From assembly GCA_943846615.1 (NCBI GenBank), contig OX044354.1, positions 748,359 through 812,358 of the forward strand: 64,000 nucleotides of DNA, given 5' to 3'. This document shows positions 19,437-28,052 of this stretch, in pieces. The position numbers were made by a program, and so were the translations under genes. The notes beneath the pieces are model-generated. The model was not told the origin of the DNA, did no database searches, and was given only the letters and a program-made list of their open reading frames with translations. Within the stretch, counting starts at the first letter, position 1; each line of letters begins with the position of its first letter. The DNA is from an uncultured Amylibacter sp. GTDB taxonomy: Bacteria; Pseudomonadota; Alphaproteobacteria; Rhodobacterales; Rhodobacteraceae.

Positions 19437-20258
19437 CTAGGTGTGGTTAGGGACTGCTATTATTGTTTTGATTTGTGAAATCTTATTGCGCCCAACAGGC
19501 AAAGACTGTCCACCACTCAAAACAACAAACGGGTTGCCATTTTTATACGTCAAAGCCTTCATTTCGCTATTCCGCACCCAATAGGATCGGTGAACACGCG
19601 TGCCGGATACATGATCCAAATAAGTCATTGCCATGGTTAACGACATGCGTAATTCCTGCATGCCTTCCCGAGAGTTTATTTCAATATACTGGCTAGAGGT
19701 TTGAATATATTGGATTTGCCCGCGCAAAGCATCGGGGGTGTCGTCTGATGGCTTTGAATGCTTCTTTCGGGTTCTGGCCCAAACGGGAAAATTAAATTCG
19801 GGCCTGTCCAATTCAGCAATTATTGTGTCTTGATGAACGATCAATATCACGACCATTCCAACGGTCATCATCACCAAAAGGGTTAAACATTCCCTGATAA
19901 TAAGCTCTATTGGATGAAAGTTGCCTAATAGAAAAACAAACAAAACAAACAAAATGAAGGTAACGCTAATGCAAAACAGAAACCCACTGAAGGCAAGCGG
20001 TATATTTCGCCGTGCCGCAGTCCAGATCAGTTGACCAAAGCCCGCGTAAAACAACGCCCAAACAAAGGACGCAACCCCCGCCAATAATATCAAACTCGCA
20101 ATAGACGGGAGAACCTTGACCAACGCCCCCTTATTCAAAAGTGCCTCAGCAAAAGCGATCAGCACGAAAATAGCGATTGTTCCTTTCCCAATCAGCAACT
20201 TGCGTACAATTCGCACACAGTAGCTCTTGGAAACGATATATGTTCCAATACTCGACAA
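19437..20258 (-). CDS. Membrane-bound LytTR-family transcription regulator
   Basis: The 273-residue protein has four hydrophobic helices in its first half (about 27-145) and a C-terminal LytTR DNA-binding domain (about 178-265), recognised by YIQTSSQYIEIN, VHRSYWV (222-228) and the final PVGR (254-257). There is no receiver or histidine kinase domain, so the membrane part may itself sense a signal. The reading frame opens at a TTG (20258); a GTG at 20216 is an alternative, and no ATG lies before the first helix. Target genes are unknown. Confidence 0.85.
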   Translation of the reverse strand: MSSIGTYIVSKSYCVRIVRKLLIGKGTIAIFVLIAFAEALLNKGALVKVLPSIASLILLAGVASFVWALFYAGFGQLIWTAARRNIPLAFSGFLFCISVTFILFVLFVFLLGNFHPIELIIRECLTLLVMMTVGMVVILIVHQDTIIAELDRPEFNFPVWARTRKKHSKPSDDTPDALRGQIQYIQTSSQYIEINSREGMQELRMSLTMAMTYLDHVSGTRVHRSYWVRNSEMKALTYKNGNPFVVLSGGQSLPVGRNKISQIKTIIAVPNHT

Positions 20259-20338
20259 TTTAGTTTGACACCCATCAACTAACTTTCGGATATAAAAGCG
20301 TTGTATGGAAGTAAATGCAAGTAAGGGCTGCGCAATAA

Positions 20339-20935
20339 TTAATTAATTATGCCAGCTGTGGTTTTCCCGCGACGATCATTTCGCAGGTTTGCGTATAGTA
20401 CATGCGTTCGCCAGCGGCCTGATATTTGCAAATAGCTTTGCGCGACGCCTTCGTATTTGAAACCTGATTTTTCCAATAATCCACGCGAGGGTTTATTTTC
20501 TGGCAAGGTCGCCGCTTCGATGCGGCTGAGGTCAAGTTTTGAAAAGCTGTATGCAACAACGGCATTAATCGCCTCGGTCATATAACCAAGACGGGCGAAC
20601 TCTGCGCCAATCCAATATCCCAGTGTTCCCGATTGCGCGGGCCCGCGACGGATATTGTCCAACGTGATCGCACCCAACAGGCGTTGATCTTCGTTGCGGA
20701 TGATAAACAACGGCAATCCGTTGTTATTGGTGAAGGTTTTATTCGCCCAATAGACGCGGTTTTGAAAGGCGCGTTTTGAAAAATGATCGGGTGACCAAAC
20801 GGGTTCCCACTCTTTCAAAAACTGTGCTGAATTTTGGCGTTGCTCGACCCACGCCAGATGATTCCCCATTTCAGGCAGACGTAACGTACAGCGCGGGGTT
20901 TGTAATGCGATCGAAGGTTGGCGTTTGCGAAACAT
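20339..20935 (-). CDS. GNAT acetyltransferase, RimJ-like
   Basis: The 198-residue protein follows the RimJ/RimL pattern: an N-terminal LQTPRCTLRLPE strand, GTLGYWIGAEFARLGYMTEA as the acetyl-CoA motif near residues 104-123, and the ENKPSRGLLEKSGFKYEG element. Family members acetylate the N-terminus of ribosomal proteins or related substrates. Its start lies two bases after the M16 peptidase stop, so it is the last gene of the thrC-M16-GNAT unit, an arrangement widely kept in Rhodobacterales. Confidence 0.9.
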   Translation of the reverse strand: MFRKRQPSIALQTPRCTLRLPEMGNHLAWVEQRQNSAQFLKEWEPVWSPDHFSKRAFQNRVYWANKTFTNNNGLPLFIIRNEDQRLLGAITLDNIRRGPAQSGTLGYWIGAEFARLGYMTEAINAVVAYSFSKLDLSRIEAATLPENKPSRGLLEKSGFKYEGVAQSYLQISGRWRTHVLYANLRNDRRGKTTAGIIN

Positions 20936-20937
20936 CC

Positions 20938-22203
20938 CTACGCCGCCAATCGTTTCGCAATCTGGGCAACGTCTGGCGCATCTGCGACTGGGCCGTACAA
21001 CGCCAGCGCTGGTGGCTTAGCGCAAAGTTCAGTGGCAAAGCTTTTTACGCGTTTTGCATCCACGGCGTCAATTTTGGCAATGACTTCATCCAGATGTGGC
21101 ACGCGATTGAAAATGGAAACCGTCCGGGCCAATCGCTCACAACGCGAAGATGCACCTTCTAGTCCCATCAACATGCCTGCTTTCATTTGCGCACGTGCAC
21201 GTGCGACTTCTTCATCGCTCATATCTTCTGCTGCGCGTTTTAATTCATCCACAGTGATATTGGCCAATCCCGCGACGTCATCACCACTGGTACCAGCATA
21301 AATCGTCATCATACCACTGTCCGCGAATGCCCCCGCAGAGGCATAAATTGAATAACATAATCCACGTTTTTCACGTGCCTCTTGGAATAAACGCGATGAC
21401 ATGCCACCACCCAGTGCCGTTGCATAGATTTGAGCGGTATATATTTCATCATCCAGATAGCTGGCGGATTCCAAAGACAATGCGAAATGCGCCTGTTCCA
21501 AATCTTTGACATTACGCACTTCACCACCAATGAAGGCCGCTTTCGCTGTGATAAATTTGGGCGTTGGTTTCAAATGACCGAATGCTTCGTTGGCTGCCTG
21601 AACCAGTTTGTCGTGATCAACAGCCCCTGCAGCGGCCAGAACCATTTGTTCGGGGCCGTAATGTTCACCTACGAAATTTTGCAAATCTTCACGGCTGAAT
21701 GCACGTACTCGCTCCGCAGGTCCGAGGATGGCACGGCCCATGGATTGATCTGGGTATGCCGTTTCCTGTAACCAATCAAAAATAATGTCGTCTGGCGTAT
21801 CCATTGATTGGCCGATTTCTTGCAAAATCACACCGCGCTCGATTTCCAGTTCTTTGGGATCAAAGATGGAATTCAAAACGATGTCCGAAATCACATCCAT
21901 TGCCAGCGGCACATCGTCTTCCAATACCCGCACGTAATAGGCAGTCATTTCACGACTGGTATAGGCGTTGATGTAACCACCCACGTTTTCGATTGTCTCT
22001 GCTATTTCCAAGGCATTACGTTTGTGCGTACCCTTAAAGGCCATATGCTCCAAGAAATGGGCAATGCCGTTTTGTTCTAGGCGCTCATGGCGACAACCCG
22101 CGCTGACCCATACGCCCAATGATGCGGATTTTAGACCCGGCATATTTTCTGTGACGATACGAAACCCGTTATCGAGTGTCGTTATTTGGACGCTGTCGTT
22201 CAT
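20938..22203 (-). CDS. M16 zinc peptidase, mitochondrial-processing-peptidase-like
   Basis: The 421-residue protein carries the inverted zinc motif HFLEH (49-53) with the downstream Glu expected in ENVGGYINAYT, and the second M16 half includes the glycine-rich AGTSGDDV loop. It is close in length and layout to the bacterial relatives of the mitochondrial processing peptidase beta subunit. No signal peptide is seen, so it is probably cytoplasmic. The substrate is unknown. It overlaps thrC by four bases (ATGA). Confidence 0.93.
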   Translation of the reverse strand: MNDSVQITTLDNGFRIVTENMPGLKSASLGVWVSAGCRHERLEQNGIAHFLEHMAFKGTHKRNALEIAETIENVGGYINAYTSREMTAYYVRVLEDDVPLAMDVISDIVLNSIFDPKELEIERGVILQEIGQSMDTPDDIIFDWLQETAYPDQSMGRAILGPAERVRAFSREDLQNFVGEHYGPEQMVLAAAGAVDHDKLVQAANEAFGHLKPTPKFITAKAAFIGGEVRNVKDLEQAHFALSLESASYLDDEIYTAQIYATALGGGMSSRLFQEAREKRGLCYSIYASAGAFADSGMMTIYAGTSGDDVAGLANITVDELKRAAEDMSDEEVARARAQMKAGMLMGLEGASSRCERLARTVSIFNRVPHLDEVIAKIDAVDAKRVKSFATELCAKPPALALYGPVADAPDVAQIAKRLAA

Positions 22204-23585
22204 TTAATGCCTTTGCGAATAACGGCTTCGACGGCTGCCAGATCGCCCGCAACGCGGGTCACACGCTCGTCGCGCTCGAACAGGTCTGCCATGTGGGCGG
22301 GCAGGTCTGGGTGGACGCCACAGGCATCCTTGACGGCGGCGGGGAATTTTGCAGGGTGTGCCGTTGCCAATGTGATCATTGGGGCATCTTTGATGTTTTC
22401 GTCCGCTACCTTTACGCCAACTGCACTGTGCGGGCATAAAACTTCGTGCGTTGTTTCGACGTATTTTTTGATTGTTGCAGAAGTTTCATCCTCGGAACAA
22501 CGTCCGCTGTCGAACTCGTCGCGCAACTTGCCGATTGCGCCTTGGGACAGGGTGAATGTTCCGTCTTCTTTTAGTGCATCGAATAATTGAGCTACAGCTG
22601 CGCCCTCTTGGTCATACAGATCAAAGACCAAGCGTTCGAAATTCGAGCTGACTTGGATATCCATCGATGGGCTGACGGATGGTGTCACACCTGTTTTTGT
22701 GTGATCACCAGATTCCATCGTGCGGTGCAGGATGTCATTTTGGTTGGTTGCGATAATCAAACGATCAATCGGCAATCCCATGCGTTTCGCCACGTAGCCC
22801 GCGAAAATATCGCCAAAGTTACCTGTTGGCACGGTGAATGAAACGGTGCGCGCGGGTGCACCGATAGAAACCGCAGAGGTGAAGTAGTATACAACCTGCG
22901 CCAAGACACGTGCCCAGTTGATAGAATTCACACCAGCCAATTTCACCTCGTCGCGGAAGTCGAAATCATTGAACATGTCTTTTAACAACGCCTGACAGGT
23001 ATCGAAATCACCATCCACCGCCAATGCATGTACGTTGGATTCAGTAGGCGTTGTCATTTGACGGCGCTGTACTTCGGATACACGGCCATGTGGGTACATG
23101 ATAAACAGATCAACGGCGTCTAATCCTTTGAATGCCTCCATCGCGGCGGAGCCGGTGTCGCCTGACGTGGCGCCAACGATGGTCACGCGATCGCCACGGC
23201 GTTTCAGGGCCACCTCAAACATTTGACCGATCAATTGCATGGCGACGTCTTTGAACGCCAGCGTCGGGCCGTGGAACAGTTCCAACAAGAAGTGGTTTTC
23301 GGACAATTGCACCACTGGGCATTTAGCGGCATGGGAAAACCCCGCGTATGCACGTTTGATGATCTCTTTGAATTCTGTATCCGTGAATGTGTCGCCAACG
23401 AATGGTTTCATCACTTCGAACGCGACGTCTTCGTAAGGTTTACCTGCAAAGGATGCGATTTGATCGGTAGACAGCGTTGGAAAGGTTTCTGGCACATACA
23501 ACCCGCCATCACGCGCAAGGCCTGTTAGCATCGCCTGTTCAAAGGTCAATTCGGGCGCTTGGCCGCGTGTGGAAACATATTTCAT
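22200..23585 (-). CDS. thrC: Threonine synthase ThrC
   Basis: ThrC converts O-phosphohomoserine to threonine with pyridoxal phosphate. The 461 residues are of the longer proteobacterial/fungal class, beginning MKYVSTRGQAPEL. The PLP lysine is Lys112 in the LAFKDVA segment, and the phosphate-binding GATSGDTGSAA follows near residue 152. It lies downstream of the oxidase assembly genes and heads the thrC-M16-GNAT unit. A TTTTTTTT run sits between SURF1 and thrC on the opposite strand. Confidence 0.97.
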   Translation of the reverse strand: MKYVSTRGQAPELTFEQAMLTGLARDGGLYVPETFPTLSTDQIASFAGKPYEDVAFEVMKPFVGDTFTDTEFKEIIKRAYAGFSHAAKCPVVQLSENHFLLELFHGPTLAFKDVAMQLIGQMFEVALKRRGDRVTIVGATSGDTGSAAMEAFKGLDAVDLFIMYPHGRVSEVQRRQMTTPTESNVHALAVDGDFDTCQALLKDMFNDFDFRDEVKLAGVNSINWARVLAQVVYYFTSAVSIGAPARTVSFTVPTGNFGDIFAGYVAKRMGLPIDRLIIATNQNDILHRTMESGDHTKTGVTPSVSPSMDIQVSSNFERLVFDLYDQEGAAVAQLFDALKEDGTFTLSQGAIGKLRDEFDSGRCSEDETSATIKKYVETTHEVLCPHSAVGVKVADENIKDAPMITLATAHPAKFPAAVKDACGVHPDLPAHMADLFERDERVTRVAGDLAAVEAVIRKGIK

Positions 23586-23595
23586 AAGTTCGAAC

Positions 23596-24297
23596 CTATA
23601 CTGTTTTTTTTCTGATACGCCAAAGCAAGTATGCTGTCATCCCAAACCAGACAAAGGCCAGCGAAAACCATGTGATTGCGTATTCTTTGTGGTCGTTTTT
23701 GATATTCAGCGAGATTGGCGAGGCGGTCACAGCGGTGTAATCCACCCAAGCACCATTTTGTTGAATTTGCGCGGATTCGGCCACAACCAAAAATGGGGTA
23801 ACATTGAAATGCTGTGCCATTGGGGAAACAAGACGGGAAAACCAGATATTGTTGGAAATATCGGGTTCAGGTGTAAAACTGTCATCGTGATCATCGGGGA
23901 AAGAGATATAACCCGTTACCTTCATTGGGCCTATAGGTCGAACCGCATTTTTCTCTGCCTCCGGAACCCAGCCCAGATCAACGAACAAAGATTTTTCGTT
24001 CCAGATGAATTCAGACACGATACGATACCCCAAGCCATCCTTTTGCGGGGCGTAAACATGCGCCTCGTTTGCAGTCAGGGCTCCCTCAAACGATACTCGT
24101 AGGTAATTGTGCGTGGCTGGACGCGCGGTTTTGTAATTCCCCAACAGTAGGACGGGATCACCGAAACGGCGATCTTCGATGCTGGCGATGATGTCTTGTT
24201 TCCATGTCAAACGGTTCATCTGCCAAAAGCCGAGCCATAACAAAACGGCAATACCAGAAATGCCGAGTATCAGAGGGAAGATCATGCGTTTAGTCAT
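23596..24297 (-). CDS. SURF1 family cytochrome oxidase assembly protein
   Basis: The 233-residue protein has an N-terminal helix (about 5-24) and a C-terminal helix (about 205-225) around a periplasmic loop, the standard SURF1 layout. WLGFWQMNRLTWK near the first helix and the closing AITWFSLAFVWFGMTAYLLWR segment are characteristic. SURF1 helps insert heme a into subunit I. ATG codons at 24300 and 24297 are both possible; the second has better spacing from AGG. It follows ctaE. Confidence 0.9.
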   Translation of the reverse strand: MTKRMIFPLILGISGIAVLLWLGFWQMNRLTWKQDIIASIEDRRFGDPVLLLGNYKTARPATHNYLRVSFEGALTANEAHVYAPQKDGLGYRIVSEFIWNEKSLFVDLGWVPEAEKNAVRPIGPMKVTGYISFPDDHDDSFTPEPDISNNIWFSRLVSPMAQHFNVTPFLVVAESAQIQQNGAWVDYTAVTASPISLNIKNDHKEYAITWFSLAFVWFGMTAYLLWRIRKKTV

Positions 24298-24319
24298 CAT
24301 AAGCCTATTATCAAAAGGA

Positions 24320-24347
24320 AAAGCGCGGGGGTTTCCCCCCACGCTTT
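24320..24347 (-). terminator. Hairpin between ctaE and SURF1 gene
   Basis: On the minus strand AAAGCG-T-GGGGG pairs with CCCCC-G-CGCTTT around a short GAAA-like loop, with one G-T wobble, and is followed by TTCCTTTT. It would end or dampen transcription from ctaE into the SURF1 gene. Confidence 0.7.
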
Positions 24348-24373
24348 AATTCTATCTCAATTGGGTGTTTGGA

Positions 24374-25216
24374 TTAGCGTGCCCAGATGTACACAGCCGC
24401 AAACAAGAACAACCATACAACATCAACGAAGTGCCAGTACCATGCAGCCGCTTCGAAACCAACGTGGCGCTCTTGGGTAAAGTGACCCTTTAGTGCACGC
24501 GCAAGACAAACAGCCAAGAAGATCGTACCAACAACAACGTGGAAGCCGTGGAAGCCAGTCGCCATAAAGAAGTTCGCGCCATAAACGTTATCGCGGAAGC
24601 TGAATGCAGCGTGGCCGTATTCGTAAACTTGGAAGATCGTGAACAAGATACCCAATGCGATTGAGCCAACCAAGCCCCAAACCAAACCTTTGCGGTCATT
24701 GTCGTGCGCCAATGCGTGGTGTGCCCATGTTGCGAAACAACCAGAACACAATAGGATCAATGTGTTGATCAATGGCAGGTGCCATGGGTCAAACGTTTCG
24801 ATACCAGCTGGTGGCCAGATGCCATCAACAGCAGGTGATTGTGGGCCCATTGGATACAGTGCGTTTTTGAAGAATGACCAGAACCATGCAACGAAGAACA
24901 TAACCTCGGACATGATGAACATGATAACGCCGTAACGCAGGCCGATAACAACAACAGGTGTGTGATCGCCAGCGTAGGCATCTTTGATACACTCAGACCA
25001 CCATGCGTACATCGTGTACAGAACCATAAGGAGGCCTAGGATAAACATACCTGGTGACAATGGAATACCGCCCAATGTTACCGGATCATTTCCGCGGCCC
25101 AAGTGGTGTGCCGCAAATACGGCGCCAACCAGCATTACCATCGCTGAAAGCGCGCCGAAAAACGGCCAGATGCTGGGTGTTAAAATGTGATAGTCGTGAT
25201 TTTTTTCATGTGCCAT
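24374..25216 (-). CDS. ctaE: Cytochrome c oxidase subunit III
   Basis: The 280-residue inner-membrane protein has seven helices. It begins [19 protein letters not shown] and has the conserved [16 protein letters not shown] and [14 protein letters not shown] segments, and ends AAVYIWAR. It belongs to the aa3-type oxidase of the respiratory chain. The gene for subunit I is not in this window. The order ctaC-ctaB-small gene-ctaG-ctaE is the usual alphaproteobacterial one. Confidence 0.97.
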   Translation of the reverse strand: MAHEKNHDYHILTPSIWPFFGALSAMVMLVGAVFAAHHLGRGNDPVTLGGIPLSPGMFILGLLMVLYTMYAWWSECIKDAYAGDHTPVVVIGLRYGVIMFIMSEVMFFVAWFWSFFKNALYPMGPQSPAVDGIWPPAGIETFDPWHLPLINTLILLCSGCFATWAHHALAHDNDRKGLVWGLVGSIALGILFTIFQVYEYGHAAFSFRDNVYGANFFMATGFHGFHVVVGTIFLAVCLARALKGHFTQERHVGFEAAAWYWHFVDVVWLFLFAAVYIWAR

Positions 25217-25236
25217 TTGCGAGTCGTCCCTTAAAC

Positions 25237-25818
25237 TTAAGGCTTGTTTACTTTGGTTTTTGTATCGGTTGCAAGACTTGCTTGCTGATCGGGTAAATCT
25301 GTCACATGGAAAGTATATGACAGGGTGATGTTTTTGACATATTTCGCTTCGCGATCGTCAACAATTTCTGGATCCACGTAAAATGTAACGGGCATCAGAA
25401 CGGTTTCGCCGGGTTGTAAAACCTGTTGTTCGAAACAGAAACATTGGATTTTGTTGAAAAAGTAACCCGCTGAATATGGATAGACGTTAAAACTGGCTGT
25501 GCCTGCTATAACTTCGTCGGTTGGGTTATGCGCTTCGTAGAATGCCAAACCTGTTTCGCCGATACGCAATGTCATGGTGCGTTGAACGGGTTTGAAATCC
25601 CAACGCATGTTTGAATCCAATGATCCATCAAAACGAACGGTGATTTCACGATCCAAGATTTCTTCGCTCGCGTCAGCCGCTACCTGTGTTACGCCACCAA
25701 ATCCAGTGACACGACAGAACCAATCGTAAAATGGCACCGCCGCAAATGCCATTGCCAACATAAATGCTGGAATAATGGCAATGCGAAGCGCCGTTTTATT
25801 TGAGGAGTCTTTGCTCAT
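25237..25818 (-). CDS. ctaG: Cytochrome c oxidase assembly protein CtaG (Cox11)
   Basis: CtaG/Cox11 delivers copper to the CuB site of subunit I. The 193-residue protein has one N-terminal helix (about 13-32) with the [12 protein letters not shown] segment just after it, and the copper-binding CFCFEQQ in the periplasmic domain, followed by [10 protein letters not shown], which is strongly conserved in the family. It overlaps the preceding 56-residue gene by four bases. Confidence 0.96.
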   Translation of the reverse strand: MSKDSSNKTALRIAIIPAFMLAMAFAAVPFYDWFCRVTGFGGVTQVAADASEEILDREITVRFDGSLDSNMRWDFKPVQRTMTLRIGETGLAFYEAHNPTDEVIAGTASFNVYPYSAGYFFNKIQCFCFEQQVLQPGETVLMPVTFYVDPEIVDDREAKYVKNITLSYTFHVTDLPDQQASLATDTKTKVNKP

Positions 25819-25985
25819 TGATCAATCAACTGTGGGCGCAGTACGTGATCCGCTGCTTCCATATTCGCGCCGCTCATCATTTTCGCGACCGTGATTGAAA
25901 ACACCAAGACAACGAATGCCACCAAAACAAGGCCCAACATAACGTTATTCTTTTTGCGGCGTGCGTGAATTTCTGCGTCAGTCAT
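25815..25985 (-). CDS. 56-residue single-helix membrane protein in the oxidase cluster (CoxF-like)
   Basis: A short frame fits exactly between ctaB and ctaG: its ATG at 25985 abuts the ctaB stop and its stop overlaps the ctaG start as ATGA. The product has a basic N-terminus (MTDAEIHARRKKN), one transmembrane helix (about 15-35) and a short polar tail ending PQLIDQ. Small genes in this position of alphaproteobacterial cox clusters are annotated as CoxF or oxidase assembly peptides. The coupling and the codon pattern make it real; the function is inferred from place. Confidence 0.85.
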   Translation of the reverse strand: MTDAEIHARRKKNNVMLGLVLVAFVVLVFSITVAKMMSGANMEAADHVLRPQLIDQ

Positions 25986-26936
25986 TTAAAACACCTGTGG
26001 CCATGCGGTCCATTGTAAATCAAACGCACGCAATGCGGTTTCGATCAAAAGGGCGGCAAATAGAAGGAAAAGATAGAATAGTGAGAAGCGGAAAACCTTG
26101 CGTTCTGCCGCGTACTTGTCGGCAATCGCATCTTCTTCGGCACGGCGGTACAATTTGAACGCGCCTTGCAGAAACATCGCAGACAAAACAACCGACAGCG
26201 CGAAATACAGCGGCCCGCCAATAGACGTGAACGCCAAACCAATGCAGAACGGTGTCAACAGGATGGTATAGGCCATAATGTGATTGCGCGTGCTGCGTTT
26301 GCCGTGTGTCACGGTTAACATTGGCACGCCAGCCTTTGAATAATCTTCGTTCATGAACAGGGCTAGGGCCCAGAAATGTGGTGGTGTCCACATAAAGATC
26401 AACATAAACATCCCAACCGCTTCGATTGAAACGCTGCCTGTGGCGGCGGCCCAACCAACCATCGGTGGGAACGCACCCGCCGCGCCACCGATAACGATGT
26501 TTTGTGGCGTGGAACGTTTCAGCCACATGGAATAAACCACTGCGTAGAAGAAAATCGTAAAGGCCAGCAGTCCAGCCGCCAACCAATTCGCGGCCAAGCC
26601 CAACATGCCAACAGACAGAACAGACATCCAAAGGCCAACCAACATAGCGTTGTTTGCTGTCACTTTTCCAGATGGCACAGGACGTCCCTGTGTACGTTTC
26701 ATGATGCGATCAATATCTGCATCCCACCACATGTTTAACGATCCAGATGCACCCGCGCCCAGCGCGATGAACAGAATTGATGCGAAGGCCAGAACTGGGT
26801 TCATGCCACCTGGGGCCACGATGAGGCCAACAGCGGCGGTAAACACGACCAACGACATCACGCGCGGTTTCAATAGCGCGACATAATCGCCAAAGTCCGA
26901 ATGGGCAGACGTTGTATTCATCGTTACATCAGTCAT
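25986..26936 (-). CDS. ctaB: Protoheme IX farnesyltransferase (heme O synthase) CtaB
   Basis: CtaB adds a farnesyl group to heme b, giving heme O for the oxidase. The 316-residue membrane protein has nine hydrophobic helices and the two aspartate-rich prenyl-diphosphate motifs, NMWWDADIDRIMKRT near residue 78-92 and the YSKAG region in the loop near 200. The start at 26936 (MTDVTMN) has GGAAC upstream; the longer frame from 26963 would run into the terminator of ctaC and is rejected. Confidence 0.96.
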   Translation of the reverse strand: MTDVTMNTTSAHSDFGDYVALLKPRVMSLVVFTAAVGLIVAPGGMNPVLAFASILFIALGAGASGSLNMWWDADIDRIMKRTQGRPVPSGKVTANNAMLVGLWMSVLSVGMLGLAANWLAAGLLAFTIFFYAVVYSMWLKRSTPQNIVIGGAAGAFPPMVGWAAATGSVSIEAVGMFMLIFMWTPPHFWALALFMNEDYSKAGVPMLTVTHGKRSTRNHIMAYTILLTPFCIGLAFTSIGGPLYFALSVVLSAMFLQGAFKLYRRAEEDAIADKYAAERKVFRFSLFYLFLLFAALLIETALRAFDLQWTAWPQVF

Positions 26937-26950
26937 TTCAGTTCCAAACA

Positions 26951-26972
26951 AAAGGTGGGCCAATGGCCCACC
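26951..26972 (-). terminator. Terminator after ctaC
   Basis: A perfect eight-base stem, GGTGGGCC pairing with GGCCCACC around ATT, is followed on the minus strand by TTTTGTTT. It lies between ctaC and ctaB, so ctaC (subunit II) can be made in excess of the assembly proteins. Confidence 0.8.
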
Positions 26973-26993
26973 GCAATTGGATTAACGTTGGTA

Positions 26994-27893
26994 TTAGTTG
27001 GTTGCGTTTTCCGCAGCCAAAACTTTGATCATGTTTGCATCAGCAACTTTAACAGCAATCGGCGTACCAGCGTATTCTTTGATCGCGCCATCCAACCAAG
27101 CATCGTATTTTGCTTGACTAACCACTTTCACAGTGATCGGCATGTAAGAGTGGTCTTTACCACACAATTCAGAACACTGACCAAAGTAGATGCCTTCTTT
27201 TTCAGCTTTGAACCAAAGTTCAGCAATACGACCAGGGACCGCATCTTGCTTCACACCAAATGCTGGGATCGTCCAAGAGTGAATGACATCAGACGCAGTC
27301 ACCTGAACAACAACTGTTTTGTTTACTGGCACAACAACCGCAGTGTCCGTCGCCAACAAGTATTCGTCAGCAGCATAACCGTAATCTGCCAATGCTGATT
27401 TATCCAACATGAAACTGTCGAAACCAAATTCGTGGTCAACATATTCGTGCGTCCAGTACCATTGGTTACCAGTTGCTTTAATTGTGATGTCTGCTTCTGG
27501 AATTTCCATTTGTTTGAACAAAAGGCCCAAGCTGGATGGGATCAATGCCAACAAAATCAGAACAGGGATGATTGTCCATGCGATTTCAATACCTGTGTGG
27601 TGCGTGAATGTCGCTGGTTCTGGGTTGCGCTTGTGGTTGAACTTGTATGCTGCGTAAATCAACAAAGCTGTCACGAACAACGAGATGATTGTAATAACCC
27701 ACAACAAAAACGTGTCATAGCTTTGAATATCACGTGCAACTTCTGTTACTGGTGGCTGGAAACCCAACAACTTATCAACTGGCTTACCAATTGATTCCAG
27801 TTCGCCTAAATTCTCTTGTGCTACAGCCGTGCCAGCCAATGTTGCCCCCAAAAGGGTTGTTGCAGTGGCTTTCAATAGGTTTGCTACGCGCAT
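26994..27893 (-). CDS. ctaC: Cytochrome c oxidase subunit II
   Basis: The 299-residue precursor has a signal peptide (about 1-26, cut after AVA), two transmembrane helices (about 65-90 and 110-135) and a C-terminal cupredoxin domain. The CuA site is intact: FGQCSELCGKDHSYMPI with both cysteines, the glutamate and the histidine. WTIIPVLILL and NQWYWTHEY are family signatures. ATG codons at 27902 and 27893 are in frame; the second has GGGA at a better distance. Confidence 0.97.
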   Translation of the reverse strand: MRVANLLKATATTLLGATLAGTAVAQENLGELESIGKPVDKLLGFQPPVTEVARDIQSYDTFLLWVITIISLFVTALLIYAAYKFNHKRNPEPATFTHHTGIEIAWTIIPVLILLALIPSSLGLLFKQMEIPEADITIKATGNQWYWTHEYVDHEFGFDSFMLDKSALADYGYAADEYLLATDTAVVVPVNKTVVVQVTASDVIHSWTIPAFGVKQDAVPGRIAELWFKAEKEGIYFGQCSELCGKDHSYMPITVKVVSQAKYDAWLDGAIKEYAGTPIAVKVADANMIKVLAAENATN

Positions 27894-28052
27894 ACTTGTC
27901 ATCCCGTTTTATCGGGATTCGTGCAAATCGCAGAATCCCCGTTGTCTCTTGGTACAGCTAAAACCATAATACGCACAAAAGAACAAGCTTTCCGTTTGCG
28001 GCATTGCGCCGCTTGTGGCAATTTATACGCTTGATTGGATAGGATTTTCAAA

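Noticed and set aside
26020..26631. 203-codon minus-strand frame inside ctaB
   Set aside because: It is ctaB read in another frame; the product is rich in Trp, Arg and Cys without a fold.
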